A stretch of 62,566 nucleotides of DNA from an uncultured Granulosicoccaceae bacterium (lineage in GTDB: Bacteria; Pseudomonadota; Gammaproteobacteria; Granulosicoccales; Granulosicoccaceae). The translations under genes and the position numbers were made by a program. The stretch spans positions 1 through 62,566 of the forward strand of contig CALIHW010000150.1 of the NCBI GenBank assembly GCA_938020525.1. The letters are read 5' to 3'. The notes beneath the pieces were generated by a model. That model was not told the origin of the DNA and did no database searches. It saw nothing but the letters and a program-made list of their open reading frames with translations. This document shows, piece by piece, positions 44,896 to 54,326 of the stretch. Numbering within the stretch: position 1 is the first letter of the stretch; every line of letters starts with the position of its first letter.

Positions 44896-45984
44896 TTAAA
44901 GTTCTGAAGCCCAGTCACGAGTCGGGGCATGGCCCGCAGCAGCGAGTTTGGCCATATAGGCTTTAAGCATATCTGAACCCGGCTCACCTTTCTCGTCAAG
45001 CCCTTTGGCCCACTCGGCAGCGATATTAGGCATGGCTGCAGCCCAGGCCGCGCGCTCTTCTGCAGAAACATCAACTACTGTACCACCGGCCTCAACGTAT
45101 GCGTCGCGACTTGCAGCAGCACGATCCATTGCAACAGATGCCACGTGGTCGCGATACGCTACCGCAACTTCCTGAAGCACACCCTGCACTTCTTCTGGTA
45201 GTTTCTTCCAGTAGTCAGCGTTAACCGTAACCGTTTTAGAATTCACCGCGCCGAGATCCGCTTTAAGCATGTGAGGAGCAACTTCAGCAATCTTAAATGT
45301 CTTGGCAGCTTCCGGCCACAGCATTGCGTGCTCTACCATGCCGGTTTGCAGCATGTTATAGAAATCGGTCAGACCACCGCGTACACCTGCTGCACCTTCA
45401 ATACCTTCAAGGTAGCGCATGTTCATACCCGCGCCTGCAACCTTGCCACCTTCCAGATCCTTTAACGATGTCACAGGCTGCGTGCTGAAAACCTGATAAG
45501 TATCCAGTACAACACCGGTTGCCAGATATACCTGGTTTTGCTTTTCGAATTCCTTCTGCATGGTCGGGAATTCTTTGGCAATCTCATCGACGGCTTTTGC
45601 AACAGCGCGGGCATCAGCAGCGACAAACGGTGTAACAGCGGATAATGCCTGGCTAGGTAGTTTTGAGTTATGAAAGATCGTGGTAACAATACCAATATCA
45701 CCAAGGCCGAGCTTGATACCTTCAAGCACACCCTTTGGTTTAACAATAGAACCGCCATAACTTTCCTGCCAGTCCATTTCATAGTTACCGGCTTCAGCAA
45801 GACGCTTATCTACTTCAGGTATAAAGAATTCCGTAAACTCTTTAACCCACATTGCCTTTGCAGGATAACCATCGATCACAACGGCTTTGATTTTTTCAGC
45901 CGAGTACACCGGGGCTGAAACAGTCGCGATGGTACCTGCCACCAAAGTTGCCGCTATACATTTAACTATTCGATTTAACCTCAT
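44896..45984 (-). CDS. TRAP transporter binding protein DctP
   Basis: Periplasmic receptor of 362 residues, longer than usual for DctP. The signal peptide ends near VYSA (residue 29), and GGAGAG lies before the ATG. The segment TSLKDLEGGKVAGAG stands where most DctP proteins have GLKIR. The ligand-binding Arg is therefore not obvious, and the substrate may not be a simple dicarboxylate; the aromatic enzyme next to it suggests an aromatic acid. Confidence 0.87.
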   Translation of the reverse strand: MRLNRIVKCIAATLVAGTIATVSAPVYSAEKIKAVVIDGYPAKAMWVKEFTEFFIPEVDKRLAEAGNYEMDWQESYGGSIVKPKGVLEGIKLGLGDIGIVTTIFHNSKLPSQALSAVTPFVAADARAVAKAVDEIAKEFPTMQKEFEKQNQVYLATGVVLDTYQVFSTQPVTSLKDLEGGKVAGAGMNMRYLEGIEGAAGVRGGLTDFYNMLQTGMVEHAMLWPEAAKTFKIAEVAPHMLKADLGAVNSKTVTVNADYWKKLPEEVQGVLQEVAVAYRDHVASVAMDRAAASRDAYVEAGGTVVDVSAEERAAWAAAMPNIAAEWAKGLDEKGEPGSDMLKAYMAKLAAAGHAPTRDWASEL

Positions 45985-46038
45985 GCATTCTCTCCAATTG
46001 TTGTTGCTTGACTTTTTTTACCTGTGAACGGATGTGAA

Positions 46039-46488
46039 TCACGCCAACTGCCAGGATTGCTCTATTTTGGTGCCAGAATTTAAAAACAACTTTGCCAGTG
46101 GGCAATATTTACCCGTTTCAGTGGCAACCTGATCCAGTTGCTCCTGTGTCGCCTGTCCACCCGCTGAAGTGACTGTCAATATGATTGTTTCAAACGGCAC
46201 CTCGACTTCCTCTGCCAGTGTTACACCACCACGATGAAAATAGCACTTCGCGTCAATAGATAAGTGACCTATATCGATACCCAGGGAATTTGCGCATTTA
46301 TGCCCGATAACATTTGTGCACCCGATCAAAGCTGACAGCACCGTATCGGTAGGAGTCGGCCCTGTATTGGTGCCACCTCGCTCTTCAGGCTCGTCAATAC
46401 TGAAAGTAAGATCCCTGACAGAGATATTGGCAACCGAGTGAGACGGGCATTCTGCCGATGCCTTAAGAATTGCTTTGGGTGAGCTCAC
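46039..46488 (-). CDS. OsmC-family protein
   Basis: OsmC/Ohr-fold protein of 149 residues. The two conserved thiols are C57 (SALIGCTN) and the Cys in GKYCPL near 128; an extra C65 is present. OsmC proteins reduce organic peroxides or act as thiol-based hydrolases. The GTG start has GGAGG four bases upstream. It sits between TRAP and nitroreductase genes on the same strand, perhaps guarding against reactive aromatic intermediates. Confidence 0.85.
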   Translation of the reverse strand: MSSPKAILKASAECPSHSVANISVRDLTFSIDEPEERGGTNTGPTPTDTVLSALIGCTNVIGHKCANSLGIDIGHLSIDAKCYFHRGGVTLAEEVEVPFETIILTVTSAGGQATQEQLDQVATETGKYCPLAKLFLNSGTKIEQSWQLA

Positions 46489-46524
46489 AATACCTCCGGT
46501 ATTTTGTGTTAAATGGTAAGGCAG

Positions 46525-47187
46525 TTACAGAAAACTACAGACATCTTCAAACGCGAATCTCGGCAGCTTTTGAAAAAGCGCTGTTTCATCTGCATATCCA
46601 AGGTTACATAAAAAGTTGGACTTCCAGTTTTTATCAGCAAAAAACTCTTCATCAACAATCTGGTTAGAAAACCCTGACATTGCACCAACATCAAGACCCA
46701 AAGCACGCGCTGCAATCATAAAGTAACCACCCTGCAGAGTTGAGTTGCGAAACGCTGTGTCTTCTATGTAGTCTGCCTTGCCTTCAAAAAACGGGCGTCG
46801 ATCTTCATGTGGGAACAAAAACGGCAGCTGCGTCCAGAATTCCAGATCGTAGGCAATGATGGCAGTCACAGGTGCCGACATCATCTTGTCTATGTTTTTA
46901 TCTTTTAAAGATTTAGCCAGACGCTCTTTACCTTCTTTTGAAGTCACAAAGATATACCGCGCAGGACAGGTGTTCATACTGGTAGGACCAGACGCGGTGA
47001 TTTCGTAAAGGGCTTTTAAAGTGTCTTCAGAAACCGAGTCTGAACGCCAGGCATAATGCGAACGCGCACCACGAAGAATTACATCAATTGAGTCATTGTC
47101 CAGATTCGGTTTCCTGGCTCTCAACTCGCGATAGTGAGTCTGTGCTTCATTCCGAGCCTTTTCCAGCGCTTCACCTGTCAATGCCAT
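46525..47187 (-). CDS. Nitroreductase-family protein, RutE/HadB-like
   Basis: FMN-dependent oxidoreductase of 220 residues. The motifs SGPTSMNTCPARYIFV, AFRNSTLQGGYFMIAARALGL and LPRFAFEDVCSFL match malonic semialdehyde reductase RutE and its relatives. It may reduce an aldehyde or quinone formed in the pathway served by the dioxygenase and HMGL-type enzyme. It is the first minus-strand gene after the shared divergent promoter with the YciI-like gene. Confidence 0.85.
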   Translation of the reverse strand: MALTGEALEKARNEAQTHYRELRARKPNLDNDSIDVILRGARSHYAWRSDSVSEDTLKALYEITASGPTSMNTCPARYIFVTSKEGKERLAKSLKDKNIDKMMSAPVTAIIAYDLEFWTQLPFLFPHEDRRPFFEGKADYIEDTAFRNSTLQGGYFMIAARALGLDVGAMSGFSNQIVDEEFFADKNWKSNFLCNLGYADETALFQKLPRFAFEDVCSFL

Positions 47188-47251
47188 TTAACCTTTGCCT
47201 TTAGTCAGCAGATCTGGCAATTTATGACGATTATATGAGTGTTTGTCAAGT

Positions 47252-47263
47252 AATATCGATATT
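47252..47263. promoter_or_regulatory. Perfect 12-bp palindrome, likely operator
   Basis: AATATCGATATT lies in the divergent region between the nitroreductase and YciI-like genes and nearly matches the site at 41364-41375. The two sites bracket the catabolic cluster. Confidence 0.45.
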
Positions 47264-47375
47264 TCTGGATACGGCATTTTCATGAAATAATGCGGTACCC
47301 AATTACTAAAAACGCTGTTTTGTAAGCTGGGTCGACCAGAGACATCGACCCTTCACCAAACCACAGGAATTCCGA

Positions 47376-47756
47376 ATGCCAACCTGGTCCGAGTATAAAA
47401 GTGCAGCACAGGAGCGCGGGTCACTGGCCTGCGAGATGTACGCCGTTGTCACCTCTCCGGTTAAACCCGAAAACCTGCAAGCAAACCTGCCGGCGCATCT
47501 CGAGTATCAGAGGCACATGGAGCAGCAAGGAAAGCTGGTCATGGCAGGCCCGCTTTCGGATCTCTCTGGCGATAACATGGAAGGCGTCGGCATGATCATC
47601 TACCGCACCGAATCACTCGAAGCAGCACGAGCGCTCGCAGATGCAGACCCGATGCACAAATCCGGCACACGCGAATACACCATTCGACGCTGGCTGGTGA
47701 ATGAAGGTAGTTTTCAGCTGGATATAAAGCTCTCGGCCCAATCCATCAGTTTTTAA
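47376..47756 (+). CDS. YciI-like protein
   Basis: Small protein of 126 residues with a ferredoxin-like fold as in YciI and muconolactone-isomerase relatives: HLEYQRHMEQQGKLVMAGPL, then AARALADADPMHKSG, which carries the conserved Asp and His. Such proteins are often found beside ring-cleavage genes, sometimes as lactone isomerases or dehalogenase-like enzymes. It is divergent from the nitroreductase gene and shares its palindrome. Confidence 0.75.
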   Translation: MPTWSEYKSAAQERGSLACEMYAVVTSPVKPENLQANLPAHLEYQRHMEQQGKLVMAGPLSDLSGDNMEGVGMIIYRTESLEAARALADADPMHKSGTREYTIRRWLVNEGSFQLDIKLSAQSISF

Positions 47757-47996
47757 TGACTGTCAGTTTGGGAGGCCGTCAAGCATATAAGGCTGTTCGA
47801 TTTAAGGATTTCATGTAAAGACCTAATTTATAAGGATAACCCCGATATCGACGCTTTCAGAACAATAAGTTGGATCTAATTCAGACAGTTAGTTAACATA
47901 TGAAGTATAGTTTAGCCCTGCAGACCACACATTTGCGCACCCGGTTCACCAATCGTGCAGAGCCGATGCGCTACTGTAAAAATGACATAACATGGA

Positions 47997-48010
47997 TAAA
48001 AGTACTTTTA
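47997..48010. promoter_or_regulatory. 14-bp palindrome upstream of TAXI gene
   Basis: TAAAAGTACTTTTA is a perfect palindrome 42 bp before the TAXI start codon, in a 295-bp gap with no gene. It could be an operator; no regulator gene is adjacent except the AraC protein at 53339. Confidence 0.35.
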
Positions 48011-48051
48011 CTTAATCATGTGTACAAAACCCATTCGTACCGGAGGAATTG

Positions 48052-49113
48052 ATGAAGAACTTTCGCACCCTTAGCCGATCACTAGTCACCCTAGGTGTTG
48101 CAGCTGTGTTGTCATACACAACTGCACACGCGGTTGAAAACCTGACTGCAGAAACCGCATCACCAGGTGGGTCCATACATCTTTCCATGGCCCATCTCGC
48201 TGAAGTTGCAGCGCAAGCCGATGTAGCCAACATCCAGGTAGCTGACGGCCAAACGCTAACCAACTCAATACAAAACGTTGCTGAAGGTAAAACTGATATA
48301 GCGGGCACCCCTTACATCCTGCCTTTTCTACTCTCTAAAGGACGCGGTCCATACTCAAAACTGGGAGAAGAAAAAGGTGCTGAGCTGGCTGCCAATTTAC
48401 GTGCACTGTATCCGGTAACACTGGGCATCTTTGCATTGTATGCATACGACTCAAAAGGCTTGAATGGCTGGGATGATCTCGAAGGTAAGAATATCTATAA
48501 CGGTCCGCCACGTGGCGCTGCTTTAACCAACGCAAGATCCATCATTCAACTGGCTGCCGGCCTTAAGGAAGGCGAAGGCTATAAAGGTGTACAGGTTAAC
48601 TGGGGACAAGCTGTGAAAACAATCACGGATGGTTCATCAGATGCTGTTGTGCTACCGATATTGTTTCCAGACAGCCGAATCACTCAGGCAGTTGCTTCAG
48701 GCAACATGACAGTCTGGTCTGTGCCTAAAGACAAATGGGACTCTGAACCATTTCAGAAGTACCTGCGTGCGCCGGGAAGCGCGCCATTCACACTACCCGC
48801 ATCAGACGCTAATTTGGGTGAGGGCGTAACACTGGTCACAGAGGACGACACCTTCCGTGGCTTAGCCACTATTGGTGGAGACATCGTTAACAAAGACATG
48901 CCATTTGAATTGGCTAAAGCGCTGACCAAAGCACACATCGACACACTTGATCAACTGAAAGCAAAAGCACCATTCGCACGCTATGCCGGTTACGGTGTTG
49001 TTGACTCGGTAAAGTCAGGCATGTGCGGCCCTAACCCGCTTAAATACCACGAGGGCGCAGTAGCCGCGTGGGAAGAAGCTGGTTACACGATCGACGACTG
49101 TGCCAAGCCCTAA
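48052..49113 (+). CDS. TAXI-type TRAP solute receptor
   Basis: Periplasmic binding protein of 353 residues from the TAXI branch of TRAP systems. The signal peptide ends TTAHA (residue 27). ATG 48052 has GGAGG six bases upstream; a TTG one codon earlier is not needed. Landmarks include LNGWDDLEGKNIYNGPPRGA and VNWGQAVKTITDGSSDAVV. It is followed by a hairpin and the fused permease. The ligand is unknown; the coupled sulfatase suggests a sulfate ester. Confidence 0.87.
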   Translation: MKNFRTLSRSLVTLGVAAVLSYTTAHAVENLTAETASPGGSIHLSMAHLAEVAAQADVANIQVADGQTLTNSIQNVAEGKTDIAGTPYILPFLLSKGRGPYSKLGEEKGAELAANLRALYPVTLGIFALYAYDSKGLNGWDDLEGKNIYNGPPRGAALTNARSIIQLAAGLKEGEGYKGVQVNWGQAVKTITDGSSDAVVLPILFPDSRITQAVASGNMTVWSVPKDKWDSEPFQKYLRAPGSAPFTLPASDANLGEGVTLVTEDDTFRGLATIGGDIVNKDMPFELAKALTKAHIDTLDQLKAKAPFARYAGYGVVDSVKSGMCGPNPLKYHEGAVAAWEEAGYTIDDCAKP

Positions 49114-49155
49114 TACAGGCAATATATAGCCTTACAGACCAACGGCACGAACAAG

Positions 49156-49181
49156 CGGTCGTCCCCTAACAAGGACGGCCG
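49156..49181 (+). terminator. Hairpin after TAXI gene
   Basis: CGGTCGTCC (49156-49164) pairs with GGACGGCCG (49173-49181), with one G-T pair, and is followed by TTTTCGTTT. It is a good rho-independent structure, yet the permease gene begins 55 bp later, so it acts as an attenuator. Confidence 0.75.
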
Positions 49182-49235
49182 TTTTCGTTTCCACAATACT
49201 ATTACGTACTTCTAACGGACTCTGGCCACTCGATT

Positions 49236-51623
49236 ATGGCGAATGAATCTAACAGCCCTGTGTTAGGTGCAACACCAAAAAACGCTGTCGGCAAAGACGC
49301 CGGACAACGACTAGTCTACTGGCTGGCATTATTGTTTGTTATTGTCGGGTTGCTAAATGCAATGCCGGGCATACCGGGGATCGATGAGGCTTTTACAAAT
49401 TTCCTCGGTTTTGAAAATTTTGTTATACGCAAATACCCCTACGAGTATTTCTATCCAATAGCCTTTGCGCTAATGATGATTATCGTCGCGTTGAAGCACT
49501 CACTGTGGCGCGGCTTCACCGATAGATCAACAATAATCCGACGCATGGGCCTCGGTCTCGACATCGCCCTGGTAGTAGCCGCCGTCGCGATATCTTTAAC
49601 CTACATGATTGAAATTGAAGCCGTCTGCCTGGTCGATCAGCTTACCGGCAAACGTGCGGACCTGATTGCAAAGAGTCTGGCAGAGGAAATTCAGTTTGCC
49701 GAAGATTTCGGTTTACCTGTTCCCGACTCTGTCGATGATCCGCAATGTATTGACACTACCGGTGCATGGCTTGCCGCGATTATGTTTTTAAGCGTTGTGG
49801 TATTTCTGGCTTACAACGTTAAAGTCTGGGGATTGCCACTGGTACTGGTGGCAATTGCGGTAGCAGCTTATACAGTGGCTACAGTAATGGTCTGGTACTT
49901 CCACGGCCCTGACGATATTAATAAGTACCTCATGACCAAGCTCGGTGGTGAACCAAGATTGCTATCAGATGGCAGGCCACGCTTACACGATGCACTGGTA
50001 AACAACTCTTCCGGCCTGCTCGGCAGGTTTATGGATATCATTCTTAATACAGTCTTCCCGTATATTGTTTTGGGTGGACTATTCGGTGCATCTGCCGGTG
50101 GCCGTTCATTAATCAAACTTGCATTCCTGTGGACCAGAAAGCTTCGCGGTGGCCCGGCTCACGCAGCCATTGTTTCTTCTGCTTTGTTTGGAACCATTTC
50201 CGGCGGTCCGGTAGTTAATGTATTGTCTACCGGTGTGTTAACCATACCAATGATGATAAAACGCGGCTTCTCCAAGGTGTTCGCAGGAGGAATGGAAGCG
50301 GCAGCGTCATCCGGCGGTTCGATCATGCCCCCGGTAATGGGAGTCGCTGCATTTGTACTTGCTGCATTGACAGCAGTTCCTTATCGCGAGGTTATTATCG
50401 CCGCCGCCATACCAGCAGTCGCCTATTTCTTTTGTATGTTTTTATCCGCCATTTTTCAATCCCGTAAGCAAGGCATTGAAGCGATCGGTGAAGTCACTGA
50501 AGACATGATCTTATCGAGAGCAGACAAGCTCAATCTGGTGATGATCTTCGGCCCGATACTCCTGATTCTATTTTTATTACTGACACCCAAAGAAGCCATA
50601 GGCTGCGGTTTTTTTGCCTCGCTTTTTGGCGTGCAGTCAACCGTTACCAATGGAAGTTGCCTGGCAACGGATCTACCGTGGTTTTTCGAGCTCATACAAA
50701 ACTCCGCTGGTGATGCTGGTAGTGCCGGGTGGTGGGCCGTGATTCTCTTATGTTTTTTGTTGTTTCTTGATTGCGATATGCGGCGTCAGCCAAAGAGATT
50801 ACTCGATGCATTGTCCGGTGCCGGCATACTAATCTCAACGCTATATCTTATGTTTCTAGCAGTGTCTATTATCGACTTTTGTCTTAACTTTACCGGTCTG
50901 TCAGATTTTATTGCACTCGATGTTCTGGGTTGGTTGCGCTCCCTGGACCTTGCAAACAGCGGTTCCGGTTTGTTCCAGTTTATAGCGCTGTTTACGACTA
51001 TGGCGTTAGCCGTTCTACTAGGCATGGGTATGCCAGCAGTGCCTGCGTATATTAATGTCGCGCTACTAATGGGTCCGGTACTGGCGGGTCTTGGGTTGGC
51101 CACATTTACCGCACACATGTTTATATTCTATTTTGCCGTCGCCTCCGCGATTACACCGCCGGTGGCAATAGCAGCATTTACAGCCGCCACAATCACCAAA
51201 GCTGAACCCATGTCTACCGCATTCTCAGCAGTACGATCAGGCATCGTGATGTTTGTCATTCCATTTGTATTCGCAATCTATCCCGAATTACTGCTTATTG
51301 AAGCTGCGGTGCTCGATCCCACCTCACTCGCCTCTGCAGCTCAGTATCTGCCGGGCTATGACGGGCAACTGCATCTTGGATTACTACTATGGTTATTGGT
51401 AAGACTTGCAGTGGCGTTGTATTTACTTGCAAGTGCGCTTGCAGCCTTCGACCGCAAATCCCTGTCTGCTTTGGAAATAGCCCTTCGGCTAGGTATTGCA
51501 CTATTGATAATGTTCAAACCAATGGAAATTCATGCACCAGCACTGATAGCAGCAGTAATATTGCTCACCATTCACACCATGCGTAACAAGAATGTCAGCA
51601 CTGCAACTGAAGATGCTGTGTAG
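49236..51623 (+). CDS. TRAP permease, 4TM/12TM fusion
   Basis: Membrane protein of 795 residues joining the DctQ-like and DctM-like parts, as is usual in TAXI-TRAP systems. The DctM part begins near residue 260 with NTVFPYIVLGGLFGASAGG, then GTISGGPVVNVLSTG and SGGSIMPPVMGVAAFVLA. The N-terminal part has about five helices. Its TAG stop shares its last base with the GTG start of the sulfatase, so the two are translationally coupled. Confidence 0.92.
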   Translation: MANESNSPVLGATPKNAVGKDAGQRLVYWLALLFVIVGLLNAMPGIPGIDEAFTNFLGFENFVIRKYPYEYFYPIAFALMMIIVALKHSLWRGFTDRSTIIRRMGLGLDIALVVAAVAISLTYMIEIEAVCLVDQLTGKRADLIAKSLAEEIQFAEDFGLPVPDSVDDPQCIDTTGAWLAAIMFLSVVVFLAYNVKVWGLPLVLVAIAVAAYTVATVMVWYFHGPDDINKYLMTKLGGEPRLLSDGRPRLHDALVNNSSGLLGRFMDIILNTVFPYIVLGGLFGASAGGRSLIKLAFLWTRKLRGGPAHAAIVSSALFGTISGGPVVNVLSTGVLTIPMMIKRGFSKVFAGGMEAAASSGGSIMPPVMGVAAFVLAALTAVPYREVIIAAAIPAVAYFFCMFLSAIFQSRKQGIEAIGEVTEDMILSRADKLNLVMIFGPILLILFLLLTPKEAIGCGFFASLFGVQSTVTNGSCLATDLPWFFELIQNSAGDAGSAGWWAVILLCFLLFLDCDMRRQPKRLLDALSGAGILISTLYLMFLAVSIIDFCLNFTGLSDFIALDVLGWLRSLDLANSGSGLFQFIALFTTMALAVLLGMGMPAVPAYINVALLMGPVLAGLGLATFTAHMFIFYFAVASAITPPVAIAAFTAATITKAEPMSTAFSAVRSGIVMFVIPFVFAIYPELLLIEAAVLDPTSLASAAQYLPGYDGQLHLGLLLWLLVRLAVALYLLASALAAFDRKSLSALEIALRLGIALLIMFKPMEIHAPALIAAVILLTIHTMRNKNVSTATEDAV

Positions 51624-53251
51624 TGAATATACTCTGGATTATGGCGGATCAATTGCGTTACGACTATCTCAGTTGTTACGGTGCAAAACACATAGATACA
51701 CCAAACATCGATCGGCTCGCTTCACTGGGCGTGCAGTTTAACCGCGCCTATGTTCAATCCCCTATTTGTGGACCGAGCAGAATGAGCTTCTATACCGGAC
51801 GCTACGTACGTAGTCATGGTTCAACCTGGAACGGATTTCCGCTAAGAGTCGGCGAACCGACTTTAGGTGATCACCTGCGAGAAATAGACGTCAAGTGCTC
51901 GCTTGTCGGTAAAACACACATGACACCCGACAAGGAAGGCATGAAACGCTTAGGCATCGAACCAGAGAGCACCATCGGTGCACTGGTGAGTGAATGCGGG
52001 TTTGATGTTTTTGTTCGAGATGATGGCACCAACCCTACCAACTACCCAAACCGCCACGGTGAAGACTACGATCAATACCTGCGCGAACACGGCATGGATG
52101 GAGACAACCCCTGGGAGGAATGGGCCAACACCGCGATAGGCCCTGATGGAGACTTACGATCTGGCTGGCTGTTAGAGAATGCACCCTACGCTGCACGTGT
52201 ACCAAAGGAGCATTCAGAAACCACATGGCTCACAACACGCGGCATGCAATACATTGAAGCTCAAGACGAAGACAAACCCTGGCTATGTCACTTGAGCTAT
52301 ATCAAACCGCACTGGCCTTATCTGGTACCTGCACCTTATAACGACATGTACAGTGCTGCTGACCTGCCCCCGGTTAATCGTACAGATATCGAGCTTCAAA
52401 CAGATCATCCACTGCTGCAGGCGTGGATGAACATGCGGGTTAGCAAGACATTTTCACGTGATGAAGTACGAGATATAGTTGCACCGGTTTACATGGGCCT
52501 AATCAAGGAACTTGATGATCAGATAGGCAGGCTGCTAATTTTTTTAGAAGACAGCGGCAGGATGCAAGACACCATGATTGTTTTTTGCTCTGACCATGGT
52601 GATAACATGGGTGATCATTGGATGGGTGAAAAAGATCTCTTTTACGATTCATCTGCACGCGTACCAATGATTATCTACGACCCGAGACCAATGGCAGATG
52701 CAACACGCGGAACCACCACTGAAGAATTGATCGAGGGCATAGATCTCGCGCCGACGTTTATGGAGTTCTTTGGTGGTGATACCAAGCCACACATAATGGA
52801 GGGACAATCGCTGCAGCCTCTGCTGCACAATCTGAAAAAAGATTTCCGCCGCTACTGTGTTTCTGAATACGACTACTCCACACGTGACGCAAGAATTGAA
52901 GTAGGCGTGGATCAGGCCGACGCACGGCTTGTCATGGTATTCGATGGCAGGTACAAATACATACATGTAGAAACCATGCGACCAATGCTGTTTGATCTAC
53001 AAACAGACCCTCACGAAGTACATGATCTGGCATTGGATCCTGCGTACGCGCAGGAACTTGATCGCATGAGTCAACACTATTTCGAATGGACGCGCAAGCA
53101 CCATAATCGCATCACCAAAAGTGCCGATGACGTTGAGCGCATGACCAAAGACAAAGAACCACCAGGAATACTAATTGGTTTTTATGACGAGCAAGAATTG
53201 ATTAAGGAGAATAGAACACTACCAGATCATTTGCAGGCAGATCATTTGTAG
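51623..53251 (+). CDS. Sulfatase family hydrolase (cytosolic)
   Basis: Alkaline-phosphatase-superfamily hydrolase of 542 residues. The formylglycine site is C49-G-P-S-R53; metal ligands include D9 and, late in the chain, CSDHGDNMGDH. Enzymes of this group hydrolyse sulfate esters or phosphonate monoesters; the exact substrate cannot be told. No signal peptide is present, and its GTG start overlaps the TRAP permease stop, so the sulfated compound is probably imported intact and cut inside. The maturase for formylglycine is not in the window. The stop lies in a 15-bp tandem repeat. Confidence 0.9.
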   Translation: MNILWIMADQLRYDYLSCYGAKHIDTPNIDRLASLGVQFNRAYVQSPICGPSRMSFYTGRYVRSHGSTWNGFPLRVGEPTLGDHLREIDVKCSLVGKTHMTPDKEGMKRLGIEPESTIGALVSECGFDVFVRDDGTNPTNYPNRHGEDYDQYLREHGMDGDNPWEEWANTAIGPDGDLRSGWLLENAPYAARVPKEHSETTWLTTRGMQYIEAQDEDKPWLCHLSYIKPHWPYLVPAPYNDMYSAADLPPVNRTDIELQTDHPLLQAWMNMRVSKTFSRDEVRDIVAPVYMGLIKELDDQIGRLLIFLEDSGRMQDTMIVFCSDHGDNMGDHWMGEKDLFYDSSARVPMIIYDPRPMADATRGTTTEELIEGIDLAPTFMEFFGGDTKPHIMEGQSLQPLLHNLKKDFRRYCVSEYDYSTRDARIEVGVDQADARLVMVFDGRYKYIHVETMRPMLFDLQTDPHEVHDLALDPAYAQELDRMSQHYFEWTRKHHNRITKSADDVERMTKDKEPPGILIGFYDEQELIKENRTLPDHLQADHL

Positions 53252-53267
53252 CCGTATCATTTATAGA
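53223..53267 (+). repeat. 15-bp tandem repeat spanning the sulfatase stop codon
   Basis: Three units at 53223, 53238 and 53253: CAGATCATTTGCAGG, CAGATCATTTGTAGC and CGTATCATTTATAGA. In frame they encode DHLQ-A, DHL-stop, YHL-stop. The gene's TAG (53249-53251) is in unit 2 and another TAG follows five codons later in unit 3. Confidence 0.8.
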
Positions 53268-53338
53268 ATGTACCGCAGCTTTATAGACTAGATGTGCACC
53301 GTTAGTGGCCGCTAATGGGCTGTGACACTCAAGGTACA

Positions 53339-54184
53339 CTAATCTACCAGTGACGCTACCTGTCGATACGATGTCGGCGAAATGCCGACATTTGCCCTGA
53401 AGAATCTACTGAAACTCGGCTGCGACGCAAACCCCAGATCCAGTGCAATCGATGTCACGGAATGATCCGTATTGGTGATTTTGTCCAGAGCACGCTCAAT
53501 TAGTAACGCGTTCATATATACTTTGGGTGTTACGCCTGTATTACTGCGAAATAATTTAAAAAAATGTGGGCGCGACAGCCCGGCCTCACGCGCTATATTA
53601 GTTAAAACAAAGTCATCTGCGCTGCACTCATGTACACGCTCCTGCATCATCGTAATTGCAGTGTTTATACGTCGGTCACTGAATATCATGCGTGGTCCTT
53701 CGCTGCGTGCTATATCCGTCGGCGCAAGTGTCCGGCTTTGCTCGTGACAGGCACTGATCAGTTCAAACACCAGCATATCGAACTGACCCGAACGCTCCCC
53801 CTGAATAAGCAGCCTTACGATCCTGTCTATCGACTTTTTGATCTTATAGTTCAGAGGTAGAGAATTACTTCCAAATTCAAGTGTGCGAGCAGATTCGGGG
53901 CTAATGGCGTTGAACCATTCGGGCTTAATGTAAAGAACCAGACTAATCATATGCTGCCCGGGATCAGCGCTCAGGGAACCATGCGGCTGGAGTGGATTTA
54001 TAACAATGGCATTTTCATCATCTGCCCGCAGACGTCGCCCGGAAACCATCAGTCTGTGCGTCGATCCACCGATATGAAAAATAAGATGAACCTCTCTGTG
54101 GGCATGTACCGCTACTGCACGATCCTTCTCGTACAAACATACACGACCAAAACCACCATGCAGGGCAGCCAGGACCCGACTCAT
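53339..54184 (-). CDS. AraC-family regulator
   Basis: Regulator of 281 residues with an N-terminal cupin ligand domain (HAHREVHLIFHIGGSTHRL near 27-45) and a C-terminal double HTH (about 185-280; NIAREAGLSRPHFFKLF and ALDLGFASQPSFSRFFR). It lies upstream of nothing on its own strand but next to pobA, and AraC-type activators (PobR/PobC) commonly control pobA. Its target is inferred from this placement. Confidence 0.88.
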   Translation of the reverse strand: MSRVLAALHGGFGRVCLYEKDRAVAVHAHREVHLIFHIGGSTHRLMVSGRRLRADDENAIVINPLQPHGSLSADPGQHMISLVLYIKPEWFNAISPESARTLEFGSNSLPLNYKIKKSIDRIVRLLIQGERSGQFDMLVFELISACHEQSRTLAPTDIARSEGPRMIFSDRRINTAITMMQERVHECSADDFVLTNIAREAGLSRPHFFKLFRSNTGVTPKVYMNALLIERALDKITNTDHSVTSIALDLGFASQPSFSRFFRANVGISPTSYRQVASLVD

Positions 54185-54260
54185 TGTAGATTTCTCTCAT
54201 TCATGCCAGGTATAACAATTTCGAAGTGAAAATATTCCATCCATTCTAATTAATTTTACA

Positions 54261-54272
54261 TTAGTATACTAA
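54261..54272. promoter_or_regulatory. Perfect 12-bp palindrome before AraC gene
   Basis: TTAGTATACTAA sits 76 bp upstream of the AraC start, between it and pobA. The half TATACTAACA is also found in the operator-like site before the TRAP operon at 18461. It may be an operator for the AraC gene. Confidence 0.35.
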
Positions 54273-54326
54273 CAAATTGTCAACAAGATGCATGCGACTG
54301 GCAGCGAATATTGCAGGCTTTGTAAT

